Notes: generated by a model from the sequence alone, not told the origin. A DNA stretch of 64,000 bases from Paragordius varius (GCA_964247055.1 OZ176050.1:8804001-8868000), one strand, 5' to 3'. Positions 1 to 18,503 are shown, numbered from the stretch's first letter. Program-made: numbers and translations.

Positions 1-1649
1 TTTTGCGGCAAATTAATTAGCTGTCTAAAAACTATAATCTCATGAAATTTTTTTTTAAAAATTTACCTACTTTTTTGCACACAGTGTATTAAATAATCGA
101 TGCTCAAACATTAAAAATTTATAAATATAGGTATGATTGGATATTAAAAGTTTTATCTAAATTATTTTCAATAAAAATTTTCGGTTAACTATATGATAAA
201 AATTTAAATTTTTGTTTCGTTAGATTTATAAAATAAGCCAATACCTGTACGAATCGGAAAAGAGCAAAAATAGCCGTGTTAACAGTCATTGTTTTATAGT
301 AGGTGGCAAGAATGACATAAATTTGCGTGTTGAATGCACTATCAGCGACACCAAATAAAAGTGCCGATATTGGTATAATAATCGCTGTAGCTAAACTAAA
401 TTAATAAAAATAAAAAATTATCAAATGAAAAAGTTATATTTTATTTGATAAAAAATTTTTAAAATTGTAAATTCTTATGTCAGTGAAACATTTTACTTGT
501 TTGATATGTACACTGTTTCAAAGCTTTCATTTATAGGGGAATCTTGAGGCAGGCAAAGATAGATTACAAAATATGCCATACAATTTAGGATAAAACCAAT
601 AAATACAATATTGGATGATCGAGTGAAATGTGGTGTTATTACATTATTATTATAATTGCTGTTCTCATCATTGTTGGTAGTTACCGTAAAAATATCATTT
701 TTGGTCCGTGTACAGAAAAATAATTTGGATTTTATGGCGTGCAATTTCCTCCGCACCGTATTGTTGTTTGATATAAATTCGCTCAAAACGCCAAAATTTA
801 GTGCACCTTTAAGCATATGTTTAAGTATTTTATATAAAATAAAAAATATATATTAAATTTAATAAAAAAATTAAGCAAAAACGATAAAGTTATAATATCA
901 AATACCAATAATTTCTCCGACTCCCAAAGAGATACCGCTGATACCCATCAAGGGTTTAGATAAATTGCCCAATCTGGATGTGTAGCCAACACATGTTATA
1001 AGTACGCCCGTTATAAATGTTAAATTCAACCCTAGAATATTGGGGCAAAAAGTTATATAAAGTAAGAAGAGAATACCATAAAAAAGGGTGCCAAATTTTA
1101 ATACGCCATGATGTAAATTACCTAAAATATTTTTTATATAATAATGTAATCATGATTTAAGCGTATTTCGGAATAAGATTGTTGAATAAGTACTAAAATC
1201 TTACTTTATCGCGAGTTTTTTTGATGTGCTGTGCGATTTTTAGTTTTAGTCATTAGTCTTTCAAGGATTTTGTAAAAAAAGAAGAGTTTCAGGGAAAATA
1301 TTTTGCGTTATATGACATTTATTTTCTTTTATCATATTTTATAATTATTTTTTCAAATTTTGTTTTAATTATATTTCATCATTATTATTTGTTACTAGTT
1401 AATCGATTGAAAAAGAAACTACCAATTCAAATTATTATTTCAACATAAAATATTCTTCCTCGTTTACAATATTAAACTTGAAGAGTTTTTTTCTATAGTT
1501 TAAAGTTTTATTGGACCTAATGTGCAATAAAATAATGTGAAGCTTTTAGCTATCGGATGTTGTTAGATATCTCATTTAAATCATTTATGTATGCTTTGAT
1601 TACCCCCTTTGTTGCAGTGTAATACAAACTACAACTTTGTTTAAATAAA

Positions 1650-1702
<53 letters not shown>

Positions 1703-4700
1703 AGTAAATCCAAATGGCAACACTAATAGCTGAACATTTTTGTCTTTAAGAAGGTTTATGGATGTCCTGAAAGTTTGACGCAATATGTTTTGTGAATTAT
1801 CTTTTTGTGGAACGTAGAGACTTTTTTCGGCATTATTGTTAGACGATTCTTCAGATGGGACATCTCTATCATTGTTCAATAATGGTTCCTAATATGTTTA
1901 ATATAATAAGGAATTCAATAAAAACGATTTTGATTATATGTATAAAAATTTAAATCAAACATCAACAATTTAATATTTTTTTATTAAGTATTTTATTATA
2001 AATTAAACGAAATTTCATACGTATAAATATAAGTCAAAACATATTATTAAACCAGGGTCTAAAAAATAACTCAAATAAACCCTAAGCCCACTTTGAATAA
2101 ACTGAGGGTTAGGATCAAAATCACAGGTTCTGATTTATTAACGCGTAATATTTTACCAATTATAACCAGCCATCTAAAGTATTTTGTTTTTTATATTTAC
2201 TTTTTTTTTTAAATGGAACCACTCGAATACTTAATCCTATATTGAAACTTGCGTGTCCCAAAATGTTTATAAAGAAAAATGACTTTATCTTAAATTTAAA
2301 TGTAGTTGAATTAGATAAGATCCATACAAACGCAAATTCTTAAATCAATGATTTATGAATAATATAAAAATATATTATTTTTATTTGAAATGAAAATATA
2401 TGTATGTTTTTAAAGATATTTAAAATTGTTTGTAAGTAATTTTGATGTAAATACATAGATAATAGATACTTAGTTAACACTTCGATTCAATTGGGGTATC
2501 TAAATACCCCAGACAATATTTAAGTTAATAATTTTAAAAAATTATTGAAAGAAACGGTCCTAATTTAAATTTATGCTATCCTAAATAAAATTATATAAAT
2601 AAACCGAAATTTTTAAATAAAATTCAATTTTACAAAAAAATTTCATCTCAAACTAGTTCAGAGCCAATTTTATTTTGCAACATCTTTGGAAAATATCGTG
2701 TTTATTTAAAACCAGGATCAAAGCTAAATTTTTATTTAAATCACATCTAACATTGATAAAAGTGATTTATTTTGTATTTGTTTTAAATTTAACTAATGCA
2801 CACATGTCATGTTGACAAATTTTTACCTTTAATAAGAAATATTTAGTATTTTTGATGGAACTTTTTTATATATTTTGGTTCATTAATGTTATATAAGTGC
2901 AAATTTTTGCCATGGTTTCAATACACTTCACATTTTTTGAATTATTTCATTTTAACAGGTTTGGGGTATCCAACTACCCCAATTTGAATCGAAGGACTGA
3001 AATAAATGTGTTGTATCCAAGTGTTAATACCCTACATTTAATTAATTTCAGATTACACATTATATATTTTTGAACAAATATATAATAATTGTAGTTTATT
3101 CATCTACGTACTTTTAACAAAAAAAATAATTCCGCAATATTAGTTGAAACCGTTATTGAAACAATTTTATGCTATTTAACTTTAAATACACTTAGAATGA
3201 AAAGAAAACAGTTACGTTTTTTTTAAAAAACACCAAAACAGATTTTAAAATCCAAATAAATATAAAAAGAAACGAAAAAACTGTTAAATAGATTACAATA
3301 TTTGGCTTCCGTTTCAAGCTCAGTATTAAATTTGTGGAATTAAAACCAAAAAATAATTTTCTTTTTTGTTAGTTTTTTACAAAGTGTTATAAATTTTTAA
3401 ATGTTTTCTAATTTATTTAAGGGCATTTAGTGAAGTTAAGTAATTTACGTGTTTACAACTTTGTGGTTATTAATAAATTGCTTAAAATATAAGCTCTCAA
3501 AAAGGTAAAACCATTAATATAAACCGGAACCAATTTTTGGCACATAAATTAATTTGTAAATTTAAAAAATTTGTAAAATGATAAATACCTAATTGTCGTA
3601 TAAAATACTGTGTAACAATGTTATGTGTATTATAAAATTGTAAAAAATAGTATTAAAAATGTATTGGGTGCAACTTTGTCCACAAAAAAATCGTTTAATA
3701 AAATATATCAAACTATACTATTTTTTGACGGTATATTATTTTTCCAATCTTTTAATTAATATATTTATAATAAAACAATAAAATTAAATACCCTTTCTGA
3801 ATTAGAGTCATTTTTGGGTGTTTTGATAAACAAAATGATAGTAAAAAATCCAATTGTGCACAACACAAACAAAATGAGGAAAATGGAAAACGAGGTGTTT
3901 GCGTCAATATGAGTGATGTGTTGGAACTTTAAGAAAACCAATAGGTTACCGATGATGAAACTATATTCATAAAATAAATATAATTCAATTTTTTACTCCC
4001 TAACACCCTTTTTAAAAGGCAAAAAACTTTTGTCACATAAATGATATTAAAGATTAAATATAATACCACCTTTTAAACGAAAATTAACAATATTTATAAC
4101 AAATATAATTAAATTAAGATTTTAATAAATAAATTTGCAAATGACACTACCTAAATAAATTGATTTGTTTTAAAATGAAACAAAAAAATGATAATAGATA
4201 TTATCAAATGCATCGCCGAATTTCATAAACTAAAATTTTTATATGTTCAAAATTATCTAAATATGCTTTATATTTGGCAAATACAGCAAATATTTTTAAT
4301 AACAAAATAATTCTCTGTTAAATGTAAAAATAATAAAAAAATTTCGGTCATGCATATTACATTTAAATACCTAAAATTAATACCTTCCTTGAAACAATGC
4401 CCAAAATATCCCTGTATTTTTGGAAATATTATTGTTATTTGATATCAGAGTAAGGTAGGCTCCTTGTGCGGTCCACAAAACTAATAATTAAATACAATTT
4501 TGAATAAGCACAAAAATTTTTAAGTAAAAACTAAAATTTTAATATATAAATTATTCTAAAAAATTGTCACTAAATAAAATAATTTTTACTTGACGCTCCT
4601 ACGCCCAACAAGAAAGATGTAGCGTAAATCACAAATTTATATGGTTTCAAAAAGGATCCAATAAAAACACTATAAATAAACATAAAACGTGCTTTACTAA

Positions 4701-4998
4701 TAAGTAATTGAACCAATGGCCAAAGATAAAACTGGACCAATAGAATTTACGATTGGTGCAGAAAACCAATTGAATATGGCAAATGAAGCATATATTATGG
4801 ATAAACTATATGTAACAATCATATTTACCTTTTAAAACCGACACCATCAAACGTTTTACCAAAACTCTCCAAAATTATTTCCTAAATAATACATTTATGA
4901 AACAAAACCTGAATCATTTCACATGTCTGGAAAGCGCTAAATATGAATAAAAATGCAATCCCCAGAATATATACAGCAAATTTTGTCAAAAATTCCAT
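1..4998 (-). CDS. MFSD11: UNC93-like transporter MFSD11 (3' end beyond window)
   Basis: Member of the UNC-93/MFSD11 branch of the major facilitator superfamily, a multi-pass membrane protein with unknown substrate. Ten exons can be chained with consistent phase: 4909-4998, 4829-4881, 4698-4805, 4590-4669, 4384-4480, 3792-3960, 1702-1888, 906-1031, 497-806 and 245-395, giving 457 residues. Family landmarks include FSAFQTCEMIQ near the start, LWTAQGAYLT, GVGEIIGGALNFG, FIGFILNCMAYFVIYLCLP and GVADSAFNTQIY. The last helices are not visible in positions 1-244, so the final exon probably lies to the left of the window. The first three introns are 27, 23 and 28 nt; later ones are 99-1903 nt. Intron 6 holds a TTAA-flanked MITE, and intron 7 opens with a TA microsatellite. 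The start ATG lies 27 bp from the divergent Ly6 start. Identity is secure; exon edges are inferred from splice signals and homology. Confidence 0.9.
1651..1700. repeat. (TA)25 microsatellite at a splice donor
   Basis: Fifty bases of pure TA. On the minus strand the MFSD11 exon 1702-1888 ends at base 1702 and the donor GT is bases 1701-1700, so the repeat begins at the second base of the 5' splice site. Confidence 0.97.
2478..3023. mobile_element. piggyBac-like MITE, copy A (TTAA duplication)
   Basis: A 546-bp non-autonomous element flanked by TTAA on both sides (2474-2477 and 3024-3027). The left end reads CACTTCGATTCAATTGGGG and the right end is the inverted complement of CACTTGGATACA followed by a matching CCTTCGATTCAAATTGGGG. 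Each end carries the small palindrome TTGGGGTATC...ATACCCCA. The same element, inverted, occurs at 33974-35868. TTAA target duplications are typical of piggyBac; no transposase is present, so superfamily is inferred. It sits in MFSD11 intron 6. Confidence 0.8.
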
Positions 4999-5025
4999 TT
5001 GTTATCCATGCCTTGATACGAGCAT
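4999..5025. promoter_or_regulatory. 27-bp divergent intergenic gap
   Basis: Only 27 bp separate the start codons of MFSD11 (minus) and the Ly6-like gene (plus). If the Ly6 start is instead the second in-frame ATG at 5038, the gap is 39 bp. Any shared promoter must lie here or inside the genes. No TATA box or other motif is obvious. Confidence 0.6.
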
Positions 5026-5537
5026 ATGCGACATGATATGAACCAAAAAATTTTACTATACTATTTTTTAATAGTATTGATCAATGTAAAATTTGGGTTA
5101 TGTATCGATTGTTTTGTGTGTACGTCCTTTAATCATAGCAATATAGAGTGTGAAGATCCATTTAGCACAAATTTTAACGAAGATTATTTGCAAAAAGATT
5201 GTGCCACTGGGAGAAAAAATCGATCAGGCCTATTTCCAGCAACATCATGTGTTAAGTTAACGGGAGTCTTTAGTTAAATATATATGTTAATATTACAGAG
5301 CATAATAAAGCAAATATAATGGTTAGGAGTTGTTCTTTGGATAGTGGTTCTCTCACCCAAGACACTGAATTAGTCCGAAATTCTCACTGTGGTATTATAC
5401 GGTATGATAACCAAACTATGAACGGATGCGTTACTGCTTGCAAAGAAGATGGGTGCAATACAGCTTTTAATGCCAAACTTTCCAAAAATCTTGCATTTAT
5501 AACTTTGTCTCTCATATTTGTATCCAACTTGATATAA
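5026..5537 (+). CDS. Ly6/uPAR three-finger protein, probably GPI-anchored
   Basis: A 161-residue secreted or GPI-anchored three-finger protein encoded by exons 5026-5272 and 5299-5537, joined across a 26-nt intron (phase 1). Visible features are a signal peptide (hydrophobic ILLYYFLIVLINVKFGLC), ten cysteines in Ly6 spacing beginning CFVC and ending in the diagnostic Cys-Asn (GCNTA), and a C-terminal hydrophobic tail (LAFITLSLIFVSNLI) suited to GPI attachment. The CEDPF motif after the third cysteine resembles the quiver/sleepless-type invertebrate Ly6 proteins, which modulate membrane receptors or channels. The partner here is unknown. ATG 5038 is an alternative start. The stop lies 12 bp from the stop of the convergent HemD gene. 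Confidence 0.85.
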
Positions 5538-5549
5538 ATTAATTATAAA

Positions 5550-6311
5550 TTATGCTATATTGTTTTTAATCAAATCTAATATCGAGTTTAAAGTTGGTTC
5601 AGAACTAACTAAGGTATTGGCTGAAGGAGCAATACTTTTAATGTAATTATAGGTTGTAGGACCAATCGTTACAAATGTTACATACGGGCTATCTATGAGG
5701 CTTTCCCAAATATTTTTAGAGTACATACAGCAACTCGGGCTAAAAAATACCAAAAAGTTTTTGACATTCGGTCGTATTTTGGAACTATCAAAAGTTGTCA
5801 ATCTTTTGTGTGAAATTGTTTTATAAGCAACAATAGATTTAATCAATATATTGGCATTAAAAAATATATTTAGCGGAGTATCAATAGCCTTATCACTTTT
5901 TAAGTACAATAAAGGCACATTAAACTTAATTTTACCTAAATATTATTAATAAAGGCAACTTGATATGATTTTTTTGAATAGTTCTTGAGAATTATTCCCC
6001 TCTACAGCAATGTTATGATTAAGAAGTTGTTTAACAAGTTTCGCTGTTTTAGGAGCTATAGAATAAATTTGGCAGGTATGTGGTATGATGGATGAAGTTC
6101 TTTCTAAACTCTTACAAAGGGCTGTCAAGCATCTTGGGCTCGTGATTATAATACCCTGATATTCATGAATATTAAGTAAAGCATAGTCAATTTGTTCATC
6201 GTTAATATATTCAAAATCAATTGTTGGTACAATTTCTATACAAAATGGAGTGTCTGGTAAATCATTTTGGTTTATATCATTATCGGATTTGAAAATAAAT
6301 ATATTTACCAT
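5550..6311 (-). CDS. UROS: Uroporphyrinogen-III synthase
   Basis: Fourth enzyme of heme synthesis, which cyclises hydroxymethylbilane to uroporphyrinogen III with ring D inversion. Two exons (5960-6311 and 5550-5935) joined across a 24-nt intron give 245 residues, close to the usual animal length of about 265. Matches to the HemD fold are the N-terminal strand MVNIFIFKSD, IIITSPRCLTALC (family TSPRAV), then FFSPSCCMY and VTFVTIGPTTYNYI (family FFSPSGV / IGPTTA). The start at 6311 gives the expected N terminus; an in-frame ATG at 6320 is three codons upstream. The start is 30 bp from the divergent cathepsin D start, and the stop is 12 bp from the Ly6 stop. The UROS symbol is used because the whole family pattern fits. 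Confidence 0.87.
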
Positions 6312-6341
6312 TCGGTACACAAATTTTGTTTTGGTTTACAT
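6312..6341. promoter_or_regulatory. 30-bp divergent intergenic gap
   Basis: Only 30 bp separate the start codons of HemD (minus) and the cathepsin D-like gene (plus). The stretch is T-rich on the plus strand with no recognisable core promoter element. Promoter elements must overlap the coding sequences or 5' leaders must be tiny. Confidence 0.6.
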
Positions 6342-11985
<5,644 letters not shown>

Positions 11986-12038
11986 TACTATTACATTCTT
12001 AGCTTTCGTCTCTTTATCAAATCTATACACTAAAAATT

Positions 12039-12270
12039 GAAATTATACAGACAAAATGTAAAAACTAACATAGCAATATTTTTAAAACCTTAATTTTTCC
12101 TTAATTTACTAATAACAATATTAATTAATAATAATTAAGGCTATTATCAATTTACATCTCTCCGTATTTAGCACCCTAATGCGTTTATTTTAATAAGTTA
12201 AGTTTAATATGATTATCTTTACACAAAATTTATTTGTCTTTTAGGCTTCACGTTTTGTCCGTATAATTTC
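12039..12270. mobile_element. Small TIR element, family with GAAATTATACGGACAAAACG ends, copy 1
   Basis: A 232-bp element with inverted ends: left GAAATTATACAGACAAAATG and, on the other strand at the right, GAAATTATACGGACAAAACG. No coding capacity. Related sequence occurs at about 27663-27775 and 33694-33833. Non-autonomous DNA transposon; superfamily not determined because no clean target duplication was found. Confidence 0.65.
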
Positions 12271-13200
12271 CATTTTTATTGTATTTTAGCTGTCAATTGT
12301 GTAATTTATAAGCTTTTTTGTACTCATCAAAAATATATCTTTATTTCTTATATTATTATGATTCGCATCTTTATTAACAACTGTGTTATGAAGCAATCGC
12401 CGACATATTTGTTTAGTTGCTAATATATTTACACTTATAGTATATTTTTGACAACAAATATATATATATCTATTATTTTTTTGTTCCACTTTAAAATAAA
12501 TTTTGGTCGCGTACGTATAATATAAAATATATAGTAAAAGGTCGTCTTTATGATAGTCCGAAATAGAAGTTAAATTGTTAATTTTATGCGTCGTAATATT
12601 AAGTGTAAAAGTTATGCTTACAATTAAAAATAATCTCTTTGTGCCATTATAACTTTTGCATAAATTTTCATGCTTGAACAAACAAAGAAAGAAAGATACC
12701 GCAATGAAGTGTTTTGATGACAATTTTAATATCTCTCTCTCTTACATTCTTAGGATTACAACAATATTAGCTGTTTAATATTCCTTTCAATATAAAGATT
12801 TTTTTGATTGAAATTTTAATCTTCACAAATCCAAGATTACTTTCTGATAATATTCGTAAAGTTTTTTGGCTTTTAAAGTATCGGCCCCTTTGCCACAAAG
12901 AAACATTTTGTTAAATTATTCCAAAATAACAAATGATAATTTTTTTTGATATATCTCATCATGTAAAAATATAAAACAGATATATTTATATTGTGTGTGG
13001 CATTGATAGATATATTTTTATTTTATCAAAAGTTTGGTAAACTATTGATAATAATCAATCAAAAGAATCGAGACAAAGAGGACACTTGAGTTTTGGTTTT
13101 TATCGCAAAAAATGTTTATTATATCAAACAATTTAATAGATTTTAATAAAATATGCACATTTTAAAACAAATTTATATTTCTTTGTGCCATACTAATCGG
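12271..13200. other. Intergenic, nothing recognised
   Basis: AT-rich non-coding sequence downstream of the protease. The open frame on the minus strand at 12286-12723 shows no conserved features. Confidence 0.5.
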
Positions 13201-13545
13201 TATCTTCATAACCTTTTGAGGTAGTGTTATACGCCAGAGCCATTTGAAACAAATATCTTAAAAACAAATTAAAATACTAGAACAAATTTAAAAATATGTT
13301 GTCTTTAGCCTTTTAGACGCATGATTAAAAATTTTTTGAAAAACGCGAATTAGTAAAAATATATTCATCTCAAATTTTACCGCAATTTTTTCGATTTTAT
13401 TGAATGGCTAATGCAACAGGCATATGAATGTAATCATGGTCAAAAAATGAAAATAACAACTTTAAAAAAAATTCAATACAATTTATCAGCTAACTTTTAT
13501 TGAATAAAAATTAGCTGTTTCTTTAAATCGTGTTTTGGAACTATT
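13201..13545 (+). repeat. Unclassified ~330-bp dispersed repeat, copy 1
   Basis: First of three same-strand copies (others at 18181-18503 and 28073-28380). Shared blocks in order: an ACC-rich head, CCAGAGC.ATTTGAA, CGAATTTAAAAAT, TTAGCCTTTTAGGCGCA, TTTTTTGCCG, an ACTTT/TTTCAGGC block, TTTACCAGCAA, ATCAGCTGTT and TCGTGTTTTG. No TIR, poly-A or target duplication seen. Confidence 0.6.
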
Positions 13546-13626
13546 CGGATAAAAATGTGGAAAATATAAGATTTTTTTATTATAGTGGAACAGGGTTTGA
13601 TAATTGAATTATAATCAAATTTCATA

Positions 13627-13805
13627 TATAGGGCTGGGATAGAAAACTAGCCCAAAATGTAATGATCTACAAAAAATGAAAAGCAAAAGAAGTGTAAGTA
13701 ACTTGAGTATTTTAAAAATCAGTCAGAAAAGTACCATGACATTCTTCTAAAAGTTAGACAAATATATTCAATCAAATGATTACATTAAGAATATTATACC
13801 ACATC
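13627..13805 (+). repeat. Solo arm fragment of the 1.1-kb foldback family
   Basis: Contains AAGTGTAAGTAACTT followed by a diverged GTACCATGACATTCTT, corresponding to the right arm of the foldback at 14230-15330 (AAGTGTAAATAACTT ... GCACCATGATAATCCT). Divergence is high, so it is an old copy. Confidence 0.4.
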
Positions 13806-14229
13806 CTACCATTAATATATGAAAAAAAGGCACTTTCCAATTTTAATTATATATTTGTAATTTTAATTTTTGTGTAAAGATTAATTGATTTTAAATAATA
13901 TTAATTTACTAACCGAGAAAAATTTAAATGTCTGCGAGCAATAAAATGTTTTTTACTATTATAGAAATTTCAGACTATTTTGTTAGAAGCGAAAATATAT
14001 ATATATATATTGCTTTAAGATTTTTTAAATAATGCCCCTTTAAGGCCATAGAATCCATAAGTATAAATTTGGCCCAATGTCCTAGTTACGTTTTTACGTA
14101 TGTATTGTATATGATTTCTTTTAATCAAAGAACCCCAAATAATAATCAAGTCTTAATCTATAAATAAGCCTTCTATCTAAAATACACATCCACAAAAAAT
14201 AAGCCTTCTATCTAATAACATCCACAATT

Positions 14230-15330
14230 CTGATAAGAAATATATCAAGATTATAATGGTGCTTTTGGTTTTGGCCGTTACGAGTGATTAAAGAAAACTT
14301 ACACTTTTGTGGTAAGTGCTCCATATCAAAAAATGGCAAAATTTGATCATATTTTTTAATAAAATTTTCTTCGTGAAAGCTTGAGGCTTCATTCCAAAAA
14401 ATATCACTAAATTATAAACTTCATTTAAAAAGCAAAATATTATTAAAAAATAATTTTATAGATGTGGGCTCTGAAAGTGCTAAATTTTTTTGCTTAAAAT
14501 AGGCTTTTTCTCAATAAACGCAAAAATTCCGTGGTTGCGGGAAATATATGCTAAATTTTATAATATATAATAAATATATTTTTTAATAAAAGGATGCTTT
14601 TTTCGAAAATTAATTTTTAGCGAAAATTTGTTGAAGCGTACTTCATAATTTTTTTAGGCTTAATGGCATAAAGCGCTTTTAGATATTATAAAAACACTTT
14701 TTCTGTATAATTCGATGATGCTGATTTCTATTTGGTCAGAATTTTGATTTAAAGGTTCGTTTTGGTCAATTTTTGTAAATAAACCCAATAATATATACAT
14801 AAATTTGAAGATGAACGAATATTATAATCAAAATTCTGAGTGATAGAAATATTTAGCATCATTGAGATATATACAAAAAGTGTTTTTATGTTATTTTAGA
14901 GCCTATTTATACCGTTTTCATCATACCCTCAAAAAATTTGAAATACGTTTCACCAAAATTTTATTAAAAATTAAATTTTGGAAAAAAGTGTGCATTTGTT
15001 AAAAAATAAATTTATTTGATATCATAAAGTTTAGCATATAATTAATATTTTTATCCGGCAATCCCGGCATTTTTGAGTTTATTTAACAAGACTAGCGCCT
15101 TTTAGAAAACAAAAAATTTTAAACTTTTGGAGCCCACATCTAAAATCAAAATTTTTGAAAATTTGGAATGAAGCCTGGAGCTTTAACCAAAAAAAATTAT
15201 TGTGCACAACTTTTGCCATTTTCTGGTATGGAGAGGGCATACCACAGAAGTGTAAATAACTTTTTTACATCATTCGTAAATGCCAACAAAAGCACCATGA
15301 TAATCCTGATACATTTTCCTATCAAAATAT
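14230..15330. mobile_element. 1.1-kb palindromic foldback element, copy 1
   Basis: Almost the whole element is a long inverted repeat with arms of roughly 500 bp. The left arm starts near ATATATCAAGATTATAATGG and the right arm ends near CATGATAATCCTGATACATT, its inverted counterpart. ACACTTTTGTGGTA on the left mirrors TACCACAGAAGTGT on the right, and AGATGTGGGCTC mirrors GAGCCCACATCT. No transposase. A second copy lies at 59676-60787. Edges are approximate. Confidence 0.75.
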
Positions 15331-18180
15331 ATATATTTTATCAGGTTATTTTTTCTACCCCCAATTTATATTTGTAAAAGCAATTATTACATAAAGATTT
15401 ATTGGTTTAGAATTAGGTATTTTTATTAGTTAACTGAGAAAAAAATTAACGTATGTCAGCAGGGATAATATTTTTCCTTTTTCCCCACTAAAATCCAGAC
15501 ATTTTGGACAAATTTTGCAAGAAACAAAAAATTATACTTGTGCCAACATTCATTTACATTTTTTCTGTCACCAATTGGAAGAATTTAAAACCTATAATGT
15601 GGTTTATTATATAACCAACAAATTTTAAATTTATAAACTGCTATGCCAAGCCAGTTTAATTTTATTTCGTGCAGTGCTAAGGCTTACCATAATTGGTGTA
15701 AAATACTTTTATAATGGAAATCTTACATTATATGGCTAAGTGGCTGAATTTGTTTTCCTTTCTAAAATCTGGTATTTCGTTTTTAAATCCTTAGTTAACA
15801 AAATTTATAAAACATTAATAATCGATTTTTTTACAAAGTTGGCTTTATTTAAAATTATAAAACCAAAATTTACAATTACTTTGAATTGGAAAAATGGAAA
15901 AAAATTCATAAATTATTAATTGACTATTATTAATTATTTATTTTATTAATTTTTGCATATTTAATTAGATATTATAATTTGTTGCGTTTACTCCATAAAC
16001 CACTTTAGGATATTAATTTTTTTTGTTAAAATACGCAAAATATTTATTAACTGATCATATATATATAATGTATTTCAAAAATAAAACAATTATATTAGCA
16101 TAGAGAGTGTTTATCTATACTTATTGTTTTTGTCATGTTTATAGCTCTAAATTTAAACAATTGGATAAATTAATTATTTTCCATTTCATTTTATTTTTAA
16201 CTTGGTGACTGTATTAATAATTGTATAGATAACAAAATAAAACATTTTAGATTAACCATACCATAAATAATTTATAAAGAGTGAAAGGGAAAAATCTTAT
16301 TTTTGCTTTTTTGGCTATGGAATTGGTTATCAATCTATATCAAAAATTATAAAATCTATCTTTCTGTATTAATAGTGCCAATCCAAAGATTATTAATTAG
16401 CGCTGAGAGCCAACAAGTAATTAAATTGCAGATATAAAAATTTTTTAGGACATGTTCTAAAACTTTTACAAACTGTCTTGTCTATATTAAGCCCTTTAAA
16501 GATGGGAAAAAATGTTTTGTAAAAGTTGTGGCAAACATAATATCTTTATGGTAATTTTAAACAGCATATATTAAGTCATGTACTTGATTTAGAGTAAAAA
16601 ATGATGCTATGAAAAACAAATTTGGCAAATCAATCACTAACAAATGAATTTGACATAAAATACTCTATTAAAGAAAAAGTCTGTCTTGTTATGACATATC
16701 GTCTAAAAAAGATTATTAAGATAAATGATCTTGATGAAGGCACACACATTCAATGATAATACAAATGAATATTTACGCCCGTAGGAAAAAGAACCAACTT
16801 TTGCAAAAAAAATTCTAATAGCCGACCCATTAATGTTGCATTAACTAAGAGAAGTTCATATCTTACATTAAAGTGTATCGCGGCATATTTGCTTTAACAG
16901 AAAGGAAACCTATAAAATATCAATGTAGCGTTTATAAATCTAAATTGATTTACGTTGTGTTTTATATTGAGAAATAATCGGTCCCTATCAGCATTTAGTG
17001 GTAAAAATCGGGGGCTGCTTTCCAAAAAAAACCTTGTTGATTAGTGACGACTAAGTTTCTCTAACAAGACAATATATTAATATGTCGCACAACTTAAAAT
17101 AAAATGCTTCAATCTGATCGATCATTTGACTAAAAATTACGTAATGAATAATTACTTTACTATTAATAACATGTTATGTGATAAGGTAAAAGCATGACGA
17201 CATAATGGTATACAAACCCTTTCTGAACACAGGATTACATCAATATTTATGAGTATTGAAACGTTACAACAAACATTTTTGGAAAATAGAGAAAGAACTC
17301 TCATTTGATTGATGATTTTTTTAATTACCTTTACTGTTTTATTCATTATTTATTTATGATTTATTTATTAAAAACAACGTAACATTTTCATCGAAAAATA
17401 TTATTTTGGATCCATCTATGCCAAGTAGAAAAATAGTTTGGCATCGTTAACTTGTATGATTATTGTAAAAAATCAAGAGTTTTATAATTCATTTGAGTAA
17501 ATGATGATGAATATTTTTCGAATGCTATTACGTTTATTCATATTTTGTATAAATAATCAATCCACTTCTAATCAGAAAGAACCATAGACCAAAATTCAAA
17601 TGGCAATGTCATATTTATGATAGATTTGAAACATTACTAATTAATGAGGTCTTTATATTTTTGGACAATAATTGCAAATGAAAATCCTATTTTTTGTCAC
17701 AAGTTACGTTTAGTGTTTGAAACCTAATATATCTGTAAGATTTGAATAATAATTTAATTACCTTTTCCACTTACATCTTATTTATTAAATTTAATCCGAA
17801 CGTTAAAATATATCCCCGTTTATCAGCTCATAATTGATGAAAGGATTCTTTGTAAAGAAGGATTATAATTTTTTCAATGATTCACCAAGAAGTGTGAAAA
17901 TTTAATTATTTTTTGCTACAAAATCATAAATAGATTTTTTAGCTCTCAGGATTGTTAACTCTCCACCTGAACTTCACTTTTTTAAATTTAATAAGCTAAC
18001 TCTGATAATTAAATTGATATTAAATTTTAAACGCTAAAAATTGGATAGTTTACCTAGATTATCCATGGATAGTCGCTGATAAGTTTCCAAATTTTTCTAA
18101 AAATATAAAATAAAAAATGTATAGATGAGAACTTACAAAACAATACAATACTTAGATTTACAGTTACCAAAAAAGATTAA
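15331..18180. other. Intergenic, nothing recognised
   Basis: AT-rich sequence with no conserved coding motif, RNA gene or repeat that I could place. Small open frames here lack codon structure. Confidence 0.45.
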
Positions 18181-18503
18181 CACCCCATTACCTTCTGGGG
18201 TAGTTTTATATCCCAGAGCGATTTGAAATTTGATTATCTTAAAGTATATAAGATATTAAGCCGAATTTAAAAATTTGCCTTTGTTAGCCTTTTAGGCGCA
18301 TACAAAAATTTATTAAACTTTTTTGCCGCCATTTTTTTCCATAAATTTATTTAAATATCTAGTGCTACAGTAAATATATATTATGGTTTAAAAATGAAGA
18401 TAATAACTTTCAAAAGCTTTCGGGCTTACATTTTACCAGCAAAAACTTGATAATGTGATTTGACAATCAGCTGTTTGTTTCAATCGTTTTATTATATCTG
18501 GAC
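18181..18503 (+). repeat. Unclassified ~330-bp dispersed repeat, copy 2
   Basis: Best preserved copy together with copy 3: CACCCCATTACCTTCTGGGG at the start, CCAGAGCGATTTGAAATTTG, AAGCCGAATTTAAAAATTTG, CCTTTTAGGCGCA, TTTTACCAGCAA, AATCAGCTGTTTGTTTCAAT at the end. Same orientation as the other copies. Confidence 0.65.

Noticed and set aside
5946-5958. UROS as two separate genes
   Set aside because: The apparent break is a 24-nt intron in frame; both halves match one HemD protein.
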